A stretch of 42,273 nucleotides of DNA, from contig JASHOJ010000123.1 in NCBI GenBank assembly GCA_030041155.1, positions 1 through 42,273 on the forward strand, given 5' to 3'. The DNA comes from Candidatus Binataceae bacterium (GTDB taxonomy: Bacteria > Desulfobacterota > Binatia > Binatales > Binataceae). The position numbers and the translations under genes are program-made. Below, one piece after another: positions 8,625 through 18,357 of this stretch; positions within the stretch are counted from its first letter, which is position 1, and each line of letters begins with the position of its first letter. The notes under the pieces were generated by a model, which was not told where the DNA came from, searched no databases, and saw nothing but the letters and a program-made list of their open reading frames with translations.

Positions 8625-10037
8625 ATGGCGGCTGAGACACTTTTTCAGAAGATTTGGAACGAGCATATCGTTGTAGAAGAGCCGAATAAGCCTTCGCTCC
8701 TGCATATCGACCTTCATCTCGTGCACGAGGTCACCTCGCCGCAGGCATTCGAAGCGTTGCGCTCAGCGGGCCGCAAAGTCCGCGACCCGAAGCGGACTTT
8801 CGCAACTCTCGATCACAACGTGCCGACCATCAATCAGCTCGGGCCGATTGCCGATCCCGATTCGCGCACCCAGGTCGAGATGATGCGAAAGAACTGCCGC
8901 GACTTTGGCGTGCCCCTGTTCGATCTCGGATCTCGCGAACAGGGAATTGTGCATGTGATCGGACCAGAGTTGGGCCTGACTCAACCCGGGATGACGATAG
9001 TCTGCGGCGACAGCCATACCTCGACTCACGGCGCGTTAGGTGCGCTGGCGTTTGGAATCGGAACCAGTGAAGTGGAGCACGTACTCGCGACCCAATGCCT
9101 GTGGCAGTCGAAGCCGAAGACGCTGGAGATTCGGCTCGAAGGATTGCCGGTGGCGGGCGTCACCGCGAAGGACCTAATCCTCGGAGTGATTGGACGAATC
9201 GGCACTGACGGCGCTACCGGATGCGCGGTTGAATATCGCGGGACCGCGATCGAGGCGCTCTCGATGGAAGAGCGGATGACGGTGTGCAACATGTCAATCG
9301 AGGCTGGTGCTCGCGCCGGCATGATCGCTGCCGATCGCAAGACTGTTGATTATCTGCGCGGCCGCCGCTTCGTGCCGGATGGCGCCGAGTTTGAGACGCT
9401 TGCGAAGAAATGGCTGACGTATCGGACCGACGACGGCGCTCGATTCGATCGTTCGCTCTCGTTTAATGCATCGGAATTCGCGCCGCAGGTAACCTGGGGC
9501 ACCAATCCGGGAATGGTGGCGGACGTCACCGGCAAAGTTCCCGACCTGCGAGATATTGACGATCCCGCGGCGCGCGACCACGTCGCGCGCGCGCTCGCAT
9601 ACATGGGGCTTGCGCCCGACACGCCAATTCAAGCGATAGTGCTCGACCGGGTCTTTATCGGATCGTGTACCAACTCTCGCGTAAGCGATTTGCGGGCTGC
9701 GGCGCAGATCGTGCGCGGCAGGCATGTATCGGATCACGTACACGCGATGGTGGTACCTGGCTCGCAACTGGTAAAGGCCGAAGCTGAACGAGAAGGGCTG
9801 GATCTGATTTTCCGCGAGGCCGGATTCGAATGGCGCGAGGCGGGATGCTCGATGTGCCTGGGCATGAATCCCGACATCCTTAAACCAGGTGAGCGTTGCG
9901 CCAGCACGTCGAACCGGAATTTCGAAGGACGCCAGGGAAAAGGCGGACGGACGCATCTGGTGAGTCCGCAAATGGCCGCGGCGGCAGCGATCGCAGGGCA
10001 TTTTGTCGATATCCGCGAGTGGCCGACGAGGGCATAG
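8625..10037 (+). CDS. leuC: 3-isopropylmalate dehydratase, large subunit
   Basis: 470 residues, the usual length. The three cysteine ligands of the [4Fe-4S] cluster are Cys348 (GSCTNS), Cys408 and Cys411 (GCSMCLG). Other aconitase-family landmarks are 'DHNVPT' and '[12 protein letters not shown]'. With LeuD it isomerises 2-isopropylmalate to 3-isopropylmalate in leucine synthesis. GGAGG sits about six bases before the ATG. leuD follows after 12 bases and the two subunits should be cotranslated. leuA and leuB are not in the window. Confidence 0.96.
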   Translation: MAAETLFQKIWNEHIVVEEPNKPSLLHIDLHLVHEVTSPQAFEALRSAGRKVRDPKRTFATLDHNVPTINQLGPIADPDSRTQVEMMRKNCRDFGVPLFDLGSREQGIVHVIGPELGLTQPGMTIVCGDSHTSTHGALGALAFGIGTSEVEHVLATQCLWQSKPKTLEIRLEGLPVAGVTAKDLILGVIGRIGTDGATGCAVEYRGTAIEALSMEERMTVCNMSIEAGARAGMIAADRKTVDYLRGRRFVPDGAEFETLAKKWLTYRTDDGARFDRSLSFNASEFAPQVTWGTNPGMVADVTGKVPDLRDIDDPAARDHVARALAYMGLAPDTPIQAIVLDRVFIGSCTNSRVSDLRAAAQIVRGRHVSDHVHAMVVPGSQLVKAEAEREGLDLIFREAGFEWREAGCSMCLGMNPDILKPGERCASTSNRNFEGRQGKGGRTHLVSPQMAAAAAIAGHFVDIREWPTRA

Positions 10038-10049
10038 GAGAGCGCGACG

Positions 10050-10655
10050 ATGCAGGCATTCCGGAACTTCAGCGGTCTTGTTGCACCGCTCGATCGCGCC
10101 CATGTGGATACCGATCAGATCATCCCAAAGCAGTTTCTCAAGGCGGTGGTTCGCAGCGGTCTCAGAAAAGGACTCTTTTACGATTGGCGGCTGCGCGCCG
10201 ATGGATCGCCGGATCCCGATTTCGTGCTCAACAAGCCACGATACGCGGGAGCATCGATTCTGGTCGCGCGTACGAACTTCGGCAGCGGCTCATCACGGGA
10301 GCACGCGGTGTGGGCGCTGACCGATTTCGGCATCAAGGCGGTCATCTGTTCTTCTTTCGGCGATATTTTCTACAACAACTCATGCAAAAACGGGCTTCTG
10401 CCAATTCGCCTAAAGCCCGAGGAGATCGATGCGATTTTTCGCGCATCCGCGAAGTACGAGGGCTATCATTTGAGCATCAATCTGGCTGATCAGACTGTCG
10501 GCGATGATTTCGGATGGTCCGCGCACTTTGATATCGATCCATTCACAAAGAAATGTCTGCTGGAAGGGCTCGACGACATAGCGCTGACGCTAGTCCACGA
10601 AAAAGGAATCGCCCGATTCGAGGCAGCGCATCCAGTTCCGTACCGAACTTCCTGA
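10050..10655 (+). CDS. leuD: 3-isopropylmalate dehydratase, small subunit
   Basis: 201 residues. It forms the swivelling small subunit of isopropylmalate isomerase: 'DTDQIIPKQFL' near the start and the substrate-contacting loop NFGSGSSREHA are conserved. It follows leuC by 12 bases with GAGAGCGACG as a modest ribosome-binding site. The pairing with leuC and the missing third domain in LeuC show that the two proteins work as a heterodimer. It belongs to the leucine branch and not aconitase, since the large and small subunits are separate and of bacterial LeuCD length. Confidence 0.96.
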   Translation: MQAFRNFSGLVAPLDRAHVDTDQIIPKQFLKAVVRSGLRKGLFYDWRLRADGSPDPDFVLNKPRYAGASILVARTNFGSGSSREHAVWALTDFGIKAVICSSFGDIFYNNSCKNGLLPIRLKPEEIDAIFRASAKYEGYHLSINLADQTVGDDFGWSAHFDIDPFTKKCLLEGLDDIALTLVHEKGIARFEAAHPVPYRTS

Positions 10656-10704
10656 CATAAGTCGCCGATCGACCCGCATCGCGGGAGGGGTTCGGAGATA
10701 ACTG

Positions 10705-10929
10705 ATGAATGCGCGCCGCTCGATTCGGAAGCTCATCTTTGCCGCGCTGTTGTGTGCGGCAACCGGGCTATCCGCCTGCTGGTCGTCTTCTCAGCCGGAA
10801 GCCGCCAACAATTCGGATTGCCAGAAACCCAGCTACGGGATGTTCTCGCCCGACGTGTCCAACGAGGCGTGCGCGCCTCAGGCGCCGACCAAGGGTGCGA
10901 CGCCTGCGCTGCCGCCCGGGATGCAATAG
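10705..10929 (+). CDS. Small lipoprotein of unknown function
   Basis: 74 residues. A basic N-terminus, a hydrophobic stretch (residues 10-21) and a good lipobox L-S-A-C with Cys25 predict a lipid-anchored envelope protein. The mature part is only about 50 residues, polar and proline-rich, with two further cysteines (in SDCQK and EACAP) that could form a disulfide. No known domain is visible. CGGAG lies about eight bases before the ATG. It begins 49 bases after leuD and may be on the leu transcript, but nothing links it functionally to leucine synthesis. Confidence 0.72.
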   Translation: MNARRSIRKLIFAALLCAATGLSACWSSSQPEAANNSDCQKPSYGMFSPDVSNEACAPQAPTKGATPALPPGMQ

Positions 10930-11005
10930 CGGGATTTGGCATGCCCCGGCATCGCGCGGCGCGGCGCCTTCTCGATGGCACCGTGACGCGCGATTGCCGG
11001 AGTTT

Positions 11006-11614
11006 CTATTTTTTGCTCGAGGACTTTTGGAACGATGGGCGCGACAGGCATTTGTCCAGCCACGCTTTCGCAACCGGTGTAGCCGAGAGATCGACACCAA
11101 CCAGCGACCCGAGGCTCATTACACTCGCAACGTTCAGGTCCGCAATTGTGAAATCATTTCCCAAAAGATATTGGCGTCCCTTGAGATGACCATCCAGCAC
11201 CGCGGCCGGGGCCTTCAGCGCCTGCGCAGCCTGAGTCACAGCGCTTTCACTGCGTTGCTCCTTTGGCAGAAAGAGCTTGTTCATCAGCATCGTCAGCAGA
11301 TGCGGTTCAATCTCCGTCATCGCCCAGATGCTCCACTGCGCAACATGAGCACGATCGGCGTGTGACTCGGGCCAGAACGGTGCTTTGCCGTACTTGCCGG
11401 CCAGATACATGTTTATCGCCATCGATTCCCAGAAGATTTTTCCATCATCTTCCAGTGCCGGCACGTGACCGTTCGGGTTGATTTTCAGGTACTCGGGTTT
11501 GCGGCTGTCGCCGCTGGTATTCAATGGAAAGTGTTCGTAACTGACGCCGAGTTCCTCGAGCGCCCAGAGGGATCGCGCGGCGCGCGATTGTGAGGTTCCG
11601 TATAGCTTTGTCAT
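11006..11614 (-). CDS. Glutathione S-transferase family protein
   Basis: 202 residues with an N-terminal thioredoxin-like domain (about 1-80) and a helical C-terminal domain (about 85-195). The start, K-L-Y-G-T-S-Q-S-R, puts serines where catalytic Ser/Tyr of GSTs lie; 'NPNGHVPALEDD' contains the cis-proline contact and 'ESMAINMYLA' the glutathione gamma-glutamyl contact. The C-terminal half has the FTIADL N-capping box. It likely conjugates or reduces with glutathione or another thiol. GGAGGACACTC precedes the ATG. It is divergent from trmFO-ppx; the 191-base region between them shows no clear promoter. Confidence 0.87.
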   Translation of the reverse strand: MTKLYGTSQSRAARSLWALEELGVSYEHFPLNTSGDSRKPEYLKINPNGHVPALEDDGKIFWESMAINMYLAGKYGKAPFWPESHADRAHVAQWSIWAMTEIEPHLLTMLMNKLFLPKEQRSESAVTQAAQALKAPAAVLDGHLKGRQYLLGNDFTIADLNVASVMSLGSLVGVDLSATPVAKAWLDKCLSRPSFQKSSSKK

Positions 11615-11805
11615 GAGTGTCCTCCTAATCCTCGATCATTCTTTACGGGTGCCATACTCAACAAGCCAGGCAACCTGCTAAGCTCGCACATCTTCCCCGC
11701 TAGTCAAAGCACCTATTATCTGAATCTCATTCGCCGATGCCAAAATGATGGCGCGCACGGCGGGCAATCTACGCATTTACAGAAATATACAAACCGGGCA
11801 CGATC

Positions 11806-14112
11806 ATGGCCTGTATGAGACCCGCGATTATCACCGTGGTCGGCGCGGGACTCGCTGGCAGCGAGGCCGCCTGGCAGATTGCGAGACGCGGGCTCGCGGT
11901 GCGGCTGGTCGAGATGCGTCCGGTGCGGATGACTGAGGCGCACCAGAGCGCGAATTTTGCGGAGCTGGTCTGCTCAAATTCGCTACGCAATGCCGGTCTC
12001 GAGACCGCGGTCGGCGTACTCAAGGAGGAGATGCGCCGGCTGGGCTCGATCGTAGTCGAGGCAGCCGATCGCGCGCGGGTACCAGCGGGAGCCGCGCTGG
12101 CGGTCGATCGCGACGACTTTTCAAAATTTATAACCGAGACTCTGTGCGCACATCCCAATATCCAGGTGATTCGCGCGGAAGAATCCGAGCTTCCAGCGGG
12201 CATAGCGATAATCGCGACCGGGCCCCTGACCAGCCCCTCACTCACCGCCGCACTCTCCGCGCTGATCGGTTCGAGCAATCTATACTTCTATGACGCGATC
12301 GCACCCATCGTTTCCGCGGATTCGATCGATCCAAGCCGCGTGTTTCGTGCGTCGCGATGGGGCCGTGGGGGCGACGACTATATCAACTGCCCAATGAACG
12401 AATCGCAGTACGCAAATTTTGTTCAAGCACTTGTTAACGCGGAAAAAGTCCCACTGCATCCGTTTGAGAAGCCAATCTATTTCGAGGGATGCATGCCGAT
12501 AGAGGAGATGGCGCGCCGCGGACCGATGACGCTGGCCTTTGGCCCGATGCGCCCGGTCGGCCTTGTCGATCCCCGCACCGGAAAACGACCTTTCGCCGTG
12601 GTGCAGCTCAGGCAAGACGATCACGCCGGGCGGATCTACAATATGGTGGGTTTTCAGACCAAGATGACCTATCCGGAGCAGCGCCGGGTACTGAGAATGA
12701 TTCCGGGACTCGAACGCGCTGAATTTGCGCGGCTCGGGTCGCTTCATCGCAACACTTTTGTCGACTCGCCGCGGCTGCTTAAGCCGACGCTTCAATTGCG
12801 CGCCCGCGAAGATCTCTTCCTGGCCGGACAGATGATAGGCGTCGAAGGCTACGTCGAATCGGCAGCAGCTGGACTGCTGGCCGCGATCAATGCGGTACAT
12901 CTCGCCAGCGGGCGCGCGCCAGCTATAGCGCCGCGCGAGACCGCGCTCGGGTCTCTTGTCGCGCATATTACGGACGAAACACGCGGCGCCTTTCAGCCGA
13001 TGAATGCGAGTTACGGTCTAATGCCGGATTTGAAGATCAGAACCAGCGGCAAACTCAGAAAGATCGCGATGGGCGAGCGTGCGCTTGCCCGCCTCGATGA
13101 ATGGATCGCCGCAACCAAGCTCGGATTGGACTGGAATCGAGACGAGCAGCGCGCTCAGGCGCGCCTGCTAGCGTCGGCATCGCGGAACATGAAACTAGGA
13201 TCGTTCGATATCGGCACCAACACTGTGCTTATGCTCGCAGTCGAGATCGACGCCGACCATAAGCCTCGCACAATCTGCGATTGCTCACGGATAACGCGGC
13301 TCGGGCGCGGCGTTGATCGAAATGCGCGACTCGATCCCGCATCCGCAACCGCAACGCTCGCGGCGATCGAGGAGTTCGCTGCCCGAGGACGCGAACATGG
13401 CGTGGAACGATTTGTCGCCGCGGGAACCGCCTCTCTGCGCGACGCCGCCGATGGCGCCGAATTCATCAGGCGGGTTCGCGAGCGCGTTGGCATCGAACTG
13501 GAAATAATCTCGGGAATCGAAGAGGCGCGCCTGTCGTATCTGGCGGTCACGCGAGGCCTCGCGCTCGACAAGACGGCATCGCTCCTCATCGTTGATATCG
13601 GCGGAGGGTCGACCGAGCTGATTCGTGCCAGCGCCGGCCAGCAGCTCGAGACTACAAGTCTGCAGATAGGGTCGGTGCGGATGACGGAGCGCTTCATTCA
13701 TTCCGATCCGCCCTCCGCCGAGGACACGCGCAGGCTCATCAGCGCGATAGATGATGCATTGGCCGAAACCGGATGGAATTATCAACCGCGAAAGCTGGTC
13801 GGCATCGCGGGCACGGTCACCACTATCTGCGCGGTCGCGCTTGGAATGCGGCATTACGATGCGGCCGCGGTGCATGGATCCGTGCTTGCCCGGACCAAAG
13901 TTTCGGAGACCATGGAATTATTCCGCTCACGTACGTTGGCCGAGCGTCGCGCCATCCCAGGGCTTTTGGAGGACCGTGCCGACGTGATCTTTGCCGGAAC
14001 GATGATTCTGGACCGTGTGATGGAGCGCTTCGCAGCAGACGAGGTGATCGTCAGCGATCAAGGTGTGCGATGGGGGCTTGTGTGGCGCGAAATCGATCGC
14101 ATGCGCTCTTAA
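11806..14112 (+). CDS. trmFO: TrmFO-Ppx/GppA fusion: tRNA U54 methyltransferase joined to an exopolyphosphatase-like domain
   Basis: 768 residues. Residues 7-450 are TrmFO, the folate- and FAD-dependent enzyme that makes m5U54 in tRNA: GAGLAG (13-18), the cysteine pair Cys56 (ELVCSNS) and Cys229 (EGCMPIEE), and 'FQPMNASYGLMP'. From Met462 a complete Ppx/GppA domain follows: MKLGSFDIGTNT (462-473), DIGGGSTE (597-604) and 'GIAGTVTTI' mark the actin-like ASKHA fold that hydrolyses polyphosphate or pppGpp. There is no stop and almost no linker. Standalone TrmFO is about 440 residues and short Ppx about 300, so both halves look whole. The ATG at 13189 has no good ribosome-binding site, which argues for one long polypeptide. 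A start at 11815 is also possible. Confidence 0.88.
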   Translation: MACMRPAIITVVGAGLAGSEAAWQIARRGLAVRLVEMRPVRMTEAHQSANFAELVCSNSLRNAGLETAVGVLKEEMRRLGSIVVEAADRARVPAGAALAVDRDDFSKFITETLCAHPNIQVIRAEESELPAGIAIIATGPLTSPSLTAALSALIGSSNLYFYDAIAPIVSADSIDPSRVFRASRWGRGGDDYINCPMNESQYANFVQALVNAEKVPLHPFEKPIYFEGCMPIEEMARRGPMTLAFGPMRPVGLVDPRTGKRPFAVVQLRQDDHAGRIYNMVGFQTKMTYPEQRRVLRMIPGLERAEFARLGSLHRNTFVDSPRLLKPTLQLRAREDLFLAGQMIGVEGYVESAAAGLLAAINAVHLASGRAPAIAPRETALGSLVAHITDETRGAFQPMNASYGLMPDLKIRTSGKLRKIAMGERALARLDEWIAATKLGLDWNRDEQRAQARLLASASRNMKLGSFDIGTNTVLMLAVEIDADHKPRTICDCSRITRLGRGVDRNARLDPASATATLAAIEEFAARGREHGVERFVAAGTASLRDAADGAEFIRRVRERVGIELEIISGIEEARLSYLAVTRGLALDKTASLLIVDIGGGSTELIRASAGQQLETTSLQIGSVRMTERFIHSDPPSAEDTRRLISAIDDALAETGWNYQPRKLVGIAGTVTTICAVALGMRHYDAAAVHGSVLARTKVSETMELFRSRTLAERRAIPGLLEDRADVIFAGTMILDRVMERFAADEVIVSDQGVRWGLVWREIDRMRS

Positions 14113-14193
14113 AGCCGACGCGGACCGCCGGCCGCGTTTTCCATTTGCCCTTCGCCGGTTTCTGCCGTACTCATTTCTTCGGGAGGACCGGCG

Positions 14194-14463
14194 ATGACCA
14201 AGGCAGAGCTGATAGCAGTCGTGGCGCGCGCCGCGCGCCAACCGAGGAAAAACGTCGAGAACACGATCGACCTCGCGTTCGAGCAGATCGCGCGCTCCAT
14301 CCGGCGTGACAAGCGATTCTGGGTTCCCGGTTTTGGAACCTTCACCGTACGGCGCCATCGCGCGCGACCCGGTTACAATCCGCGCACGAAAATGGCGATG
14401 ACGATTCCCGCTTCGCGCACGGTGGGTTTCCGCCCCGCGCCGCAATTAAAAAAAGGCATTTGA
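14194..14463 (+). CDS. HU/IHF-family DNA-binding protein
   Basis: 89 residues, the normal HU length. It starts M-T-K-A-E-L-I, forms the helical dimer core and then shows the strand motif VPGFGTFTVRRHRARPG with the beta-arm 'NPRTKMAMTIPAS', whose proline intercalates in bent DNA. This nucleoid protein bends and wraps DNA as a dimer. GGGAGGA lies eight bases before the ATG. It is 81 bases after trmFO-ppx on the same strand. Whether it is HU or one half of IHF cannot be settled here; the single gene and basic arm favour HU. Confidence 0.93.
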   Translation: MTKAELIAVVARAARQPRKNVENTIDLAFEQIARSIRRDKRFWVPGFGTFTVRRHRARPGYNPRTKMAMTIPASRTVGFRPAPQLKKGI

Positions 14464-14508
14464 ACACCCGATGTTCGACTGAACAAAGAGTTGCGAAGTT
14501 ATCGTGCT

Positions 14509-15354
14509 ATGAACGATGCGGAAAAACTAAAGTCTGAGCAGTGTGCGCTGTGGAACGAAAATGCCGCCGGTTGGAACAAGTGGTGGCCGGTCCTCGAGCG
14601 GGCGGCGCAGAAAGTCAGTGACAGGTTGGTGGAACTAGCGCGAGTTGCACCCGGCGCGCGGGTCCTTGATATCGCGACCGGAAACGGCGAGCCCGCCGCC
14701 ACGGCGGCCAGACGCGCGGGTCCTGGAGGAAAAGTGACCGCGGTCGATCAATCGTCAGAGATGCTGGCAATCGCGCGCCAGCGTGCCGCCGCGCTCAAGC
14801 TTGCGAATCTTGAATTTATCGAGTCCGACGCCGAATCGCTGATGCTTCCCGCCTCGAGCTTTGACGCAGCGTTGTGCCGGTGGGGACTCATGTTCATGCC
14901 CGATCTGACCTCGACCCTCAGAGTGATTCATCGGCTACTCAAGCCGGGGAAATGGTTTGCAACCGCGGTATGGAACTCCGGCGACAAAGTCCCGATGATT
15001 ACGCTCGCGGCTGAAGCCATACGCGAGATCACAGGCAGCAAGTCATCCGGATTTGGTGGACTCGATCCGACTCGCCTCGCCGATACCTCGATCCTCACGT
15101 CCGCGCTCAATGATGCCGGGTTCAAATCAATCGCGATCGAACCGATAATGGTCGGGTTTGAGTTCGCATCGGTCGCGGAGTTCCTCGCCTTTCGCACCGA
15201 AGTAGGTCGCGCACAAGCGATGATGGCGCGGCTGGAACCCGAAGCGCGAGAGCGCGTTCGCGACGCGATCGTTCAGGCTGCCGGCAAATTTGTCCTTCAG
15301 AGCGGCGGATTGCGGCTCGATAGCGAGACAATTTGTTTCTCGGCGCAAGCCTGA
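14509..15354 (+). CDS. Class I SAM-dependent methyltransferase
   Basis: 281 residues from the ATG at 14509. Motif I, V-L-D-I-A-T-G-N-G-E, is followed by an acidic strand-2 end (AVDQS), 'SDAESLMLP' and 'LLKPGKWFATAVW', the order expected in UbiE/COQ5-like and other small-molecule methyltransferases. The C-terminal third has a helical region seen in these proteins. The substrate is not known. A TTG at 14491 is in frame, but AAAGAG abuts it, so the ATG is preferred even though its own ribosome-binding site is weak. It lies between the HU gene and the membrane protein, with only 63 bases to the next preferred start. Confidence 0.85.
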   Translation: MNDAEKLKSEQCALWNENAAGWNKWWPVLERAAQKVSDRLVELARVAPGARVLDIATGNGEPAATAARRAGPGGKVTAVDQSSEMLAIARQRAAALKLANLEFIESDAESLMLPASSFDAALCRWGLMFMPDLTSTLRVIHRLLKPGKWFATAVWNSGDKVPMITLAAEAIREITGSKSSGFGGLDPTRLADTSILTSALNDAGFKSIAIEPIMVGFEFASVAEFLAFRTEVGRAQAMMARLEPEARERVRDAIVQAAGKFVLQSGGLRLDSETICFSAQA

Positions 15355-15417
15355 CGCCCGAACCGGGTGGCCCGCATTGATGAACGCGCGCCGGCGTTCT
15401 GTTATGCTCCTGCCGCG

Positions 15418-17028
15418 ATGAGCGGAGGAAGAGGGGCTCGGGCGCCGTCCTATCTTACTGATGCTGTTACAAAAGCTGGCGAGCCAAGTGGCACCACCCG
15501 CAAGCTCGAATCACTGTTCCGTTATTCGCCGGCTTTCGTCCTAATCGCGATTTGCATACTCGACACGGCTCGATCCGCGGATCCTGATCTTTACGGCCAC
15601 TTGTACTTCGGTACGCAGGTCTTGCGCTCCGGCCATATCGCCTATTCCGATCCTTACGCGTATTCGAGCATCGCGCGTCCCTGGATTAGCCACGAATGGC
15701 TGTCCGAGGTGATTCTTGCCTGGTGCTACAACGTCGGCGGCGTTCTGGGGCTTAATGCACTCAAGCTCGGATGCTCGGCGGTACTGGTCACGTTGCTGAT
15801 CCTGGGAATGCGCGAGACCGGAGCTTCTCCGACCGCGCAGTTCGCAATCCTCATTCTGGCCTGCGTGCGCATGAGTGCCCAGATGATGTATCGACCGCAG
15901 ATCTTCACGTACATGCTGCTGGCGGCGACGCTCGCGATGCTCGCGCGCGATAGCTTCAGGCGCGATGCCAGGATGTGGCTGCTGGTGCCAATGTTCGCAT
16001 TGTGGGCGAATCTGCACGGCGGCTTCATGGTTGGCTTGGGCGCGCTGGGAGTTTATTCGCTGGTCGCGGGGGTGCAGGATCTGGCTGCTGGCCGTGGTGC
16101 CGCCAGGTTATTTCACCTGAGCGCGCTCACTTCGGCCTGCGTCCTGGCGACGGTTCTGACGCCTTACGGAACCGGCACCTGGCTCAGCGTTCTGCACACG
16201 ATCGGAAATCCCCGTACATTGGATGTTATCGAGGAATGGCAGCCGCTTATCTCGGCGACGGTCAAAGAATATAGCCTGCATCATTTCGCTATTCTGTTTG
16301 ACGCTTCGGCATTTTCGCTCTTCCTGGGACTGCTGATATCCCTGTTTCTTGCTCCGGTTATGGATGACCTGCCGCTGCTCGCCGTGGCTGCGGTCATGAT
16401 TGCAGCTTCGTTCGCGCAGGTTCGGAATCTCCCACTCGGAATTATCGGAGTCATGACGCCTCTGGCGTATCACTCAAGTGTGGCGTGGCGCTCCTGGCGC
16501 GCCGGACAAGCCCGACCCGCGCCTCAGCACGCTTCCATGTTCGGGCAAATTGTCGTCGCGATTATAGCGGTAGCGCTCCTGGCCAAGACGGGATTCTTTT
16601 CGCGGCGGCTCCGGCTGAGCATCGACATGCCTGCGGGCGCGGTCAGCTTCATGAAGCAACACGGGATCACCGGCAATGTTCTATCCGATTACTCGTGGAG
16701 TGGTTACTTGATTTTTCACAGCGACGCGAAAGACAAGGTTTTCATCGACAGCCGCTTTGAAATGATCTACCCGCCGAAAGTGATCAACGACTTTCTCGCG
16801 TTCGCATTCGATCGCAAGGGCGCGGATGTGGCGCTCACGCGATATCCGACTGAATTCGTTCTGATCGATCCAAATACGCGGGCTTCATTGGTAATGGCTC
16901 GCGCACCCGGATGGAAGCTCATTTATCGCGATTCGGGTTCGCTGCTGTATGCGCGAGTGAACTCGCGCGCCGCGACGATGAGCGGGCTCCCTGCCACCGG
17001 AGGCAAACCAGCGACGGAATTTCCCTGA
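15418..17028 (+). CDS. Polytopic membrane protein, GT-C glycosyltransferase-like
   Basis: 536 residues from the ATG at 15418 (a GTG at 15367 would add 17). About nine to eleven hydrophobic segments span residues 35-400, followed by a soluble C-terminal domain of about 120 residues (after 'GAVSFMKQHGITGNVL'). The first external loop carries A-D-P-D-L-Y-G-H and then 'WISHEWLSE'. An acidic pair in the first loop is typical of GT-C enzymes that use lipid-linked sugars, and the HEWLSE signature recurs in uncharacterised proteins of this shape. I infer a glycan or lipid-A-type modification role, but no catalytic proof is visible. No good ribosome-binding site helps to choose the start. Confidence 0.7.
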   Translation: MSGGRGARAPSYLTDAVTKAGEPSGTTRKLESLFRYSPAFVLIAICILDTARSADPDLYGHLYFGTQVLRSGHIAYSDPYAYSSIARPWISHEWLSEVILAWCYNVGGVLGLNALKLGCSAVLVTLLILGMRETGASPTAQFAILILACVRMSAQMMYRPQIFTYMLLAATLAMLARDSFRRDARMWLLVPMFALWANLHGGFMVGLGALGVYSLVAGVQDLAAGRGAARLFHLSALTSACVLATVLTPYGTGTWLSVLHTIGNPRTLDVIEEWQPLISATVKEYSLHHFAILFDASAFSLFLGLLISLFLAPVMDDLPLLAVAAVMIAASFAQVRNLPLGIIGVMTPLAYHSSVAWRSWRAGQARPAPQHASMFGQIVVAIIAVALLAKTGFFSRRLRLSIDMPAGAVSFMKQHGITGNVLSDYSWSGYLIFHSDAKDKVFIDSRFEMIYPPKVINDFLAFAFDRKGADVALTRYPTEFVLIDPNTRASLVMARAPGWKLIYRDSGSLLYARVNSRAATMSGLPATGGKPATEFP

Positions 17029-17230
17029 TCAGAAAGACCGACGCGGCGGTTGCGCAATCAGCCACTTGCCGCAGTTGTTTCGGGCAGAAGATGCAAAACC
17101 ATACGAATCGCCAACCTTCGCGGCCCGTGGAAATCCGGCAGCATTGTGGTAGTAGGAAATAGTCCGGAGTCGGAGCGCGCTTGCGTTTACGTTCATGCCG
17201 CGCGCGATTCCTTCAACAAGGAGATTTCGA

Positions 17231-18316
17231 ATGAAAGCCGCCGTTTTTAATGGCCCAAAGCAGCCCCTCAGTATCGAAGATGTGGAGGTAGACAAGCCCC
17301 AGGATCGCGAAGTGCTGATTCGCACAGTGGCGAGCGGCGTATGCCACAGCGACTTGCACTTTGTCGATGGACTTTATCCTTATATGGCGCCTGCGGTCCT
17401 GGGACATGAGGCCGCGGGAATAGTCGAAGAGGTGGGGCGGCAGGTCAGTTATGTCAAGCCGGGCGACCACGTTATCGCATGCCTGAGCGTCTACTGCGGA
17501 ATGTGCGAACAGTGCATGTCCGGACATCCGAACCGCTGCTCGAACAAAGCGGCCACCCAGCGCAATCCCTCGGACAAGCCGCGTCTCAGCCAGAAGGGAA
17601 AGCCAGTTTATCAATTCCTTGACGTATCTTCGTACTGCGAGCGGATGCTGCTGCACGAGAACGGCATCGTGAAAATCGATTCCGACATTCCGCTCGATCG
17701 CGCGGCGTTGGTCGGATGCGGCGTAACTACCGGCGTTGGCGCGGTGCTCAACACCGCCAAAGTGGAGCCGGGCTCAACGGTCGCGGTTTTCGGATGCGGC
17801 GGCGTTGGTCTTGCGGCTATCCAGGGTGCGCGGATCGCGGGTGCGCGCAAGATCATCGCGGTCGATATGTTCGAAGGAAAGCTTGCGATGGCAAAGCGCC
17901 TCGGCGCCACCGACTCGGTTGACGCGTCAAACAGCGACCCAATTGACGAGATCAAGAAACTCACGGGCGGCGGCGTCGATTACGCCTTCGAGGCGATCGG
18001 TCTCAAGAAAGCCGCCGAGCAGGCGTTCCTGGCGCTCAAGCCAGGCGGAACGGCAACCGTAATCGGAATGATCCCGGTTGGGCAAAAAGTCGAGCTTGAC
18101 GGCTACATGTTCCTGTCCGAGCGCAAGCTTCAGGGAAGCAACATGGGATCGAACCGGTTCCGCATCGATATGCCTCGCTACCTGGACTTTTATTTGCAGG
18201 GGCGTCTCAAGCTCGATGAGATGATCAGCCGTCGCGGAAAGCTTGAGGATGTAAACGACGCGTTCCGCGCGATGAAGGCCGGTGAAGTGGCGCGCACCGT
18301 GTTGATGTTTCAGTAA
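17231..18316 (+). CDS. Zinc-dependent alcohol dehydrogenase, copy 1
   Basis: 361 residues of the medium-chain dehydrogenase/reductase family. Catalytic zinc ligands are Cys38 (GVCHSD), His59 (GHEAAG) and Cys163 (GCGVTTG). The structural zinc loop has Cys89, Cys92, Cys95 and Cys103. The NAD-binding motif GCGGVG is at 188-193, and an aspartate ends the next strand (IIAVD), favouring NAD(H) over NADP(H). AAGGAG lies eight bases before the ATG at 17231; a longer in-frame start at 17195 lacks support. It is followed after 41 bases by a collinear paralogue. The family covers aryl, allyl, terpenoid and formaldehyde-adduct dehydrogenases; the substrate is open. Confidence 0.92.
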   Translation: MKAAVFNGPKQPLSIEDVEVDKPQDREVLIRTVASGVCHSDLHFVDGLYPYMAPAVLGHEAAGIVEEVGRQVSYVKPGDHVIACLSVYCGMCEQCMSGHPNRCSNKAATQRNPSDKPRLSQKGKPVYQFLDVSSYCERMLLHENGIVKIDSDIPLDRAALVGCGVTTGVGAVLNTAKVEPGSTVAVFGCGGVGLAAIQGARIAGARKIIAVDMFEGKLAMAKRLGATDSVDASNSDPIDEIKKLTGGGVDYAFEAIGLKKAAEQAFLALKPGGTATVIGMIPVGQKVELDGYMFLSERKLQGSNMGSNRFRIDMPRYLDFYLQGRLKLDEMISRRGKLEDVNDAFRAMKAGEVARTVLMFQ

Positions 18317-18357
18317 GCGGGCGCTCAGATTTCCACACGTCATCAGGAGTTAAGCGA

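Noticed and set aside
17029..17230. Possible RNA gene in the gap before the alcohol dehydrogenases
   Set aside because: No tRNA-like cloverleaf or strong paired structure could be traced by eye.
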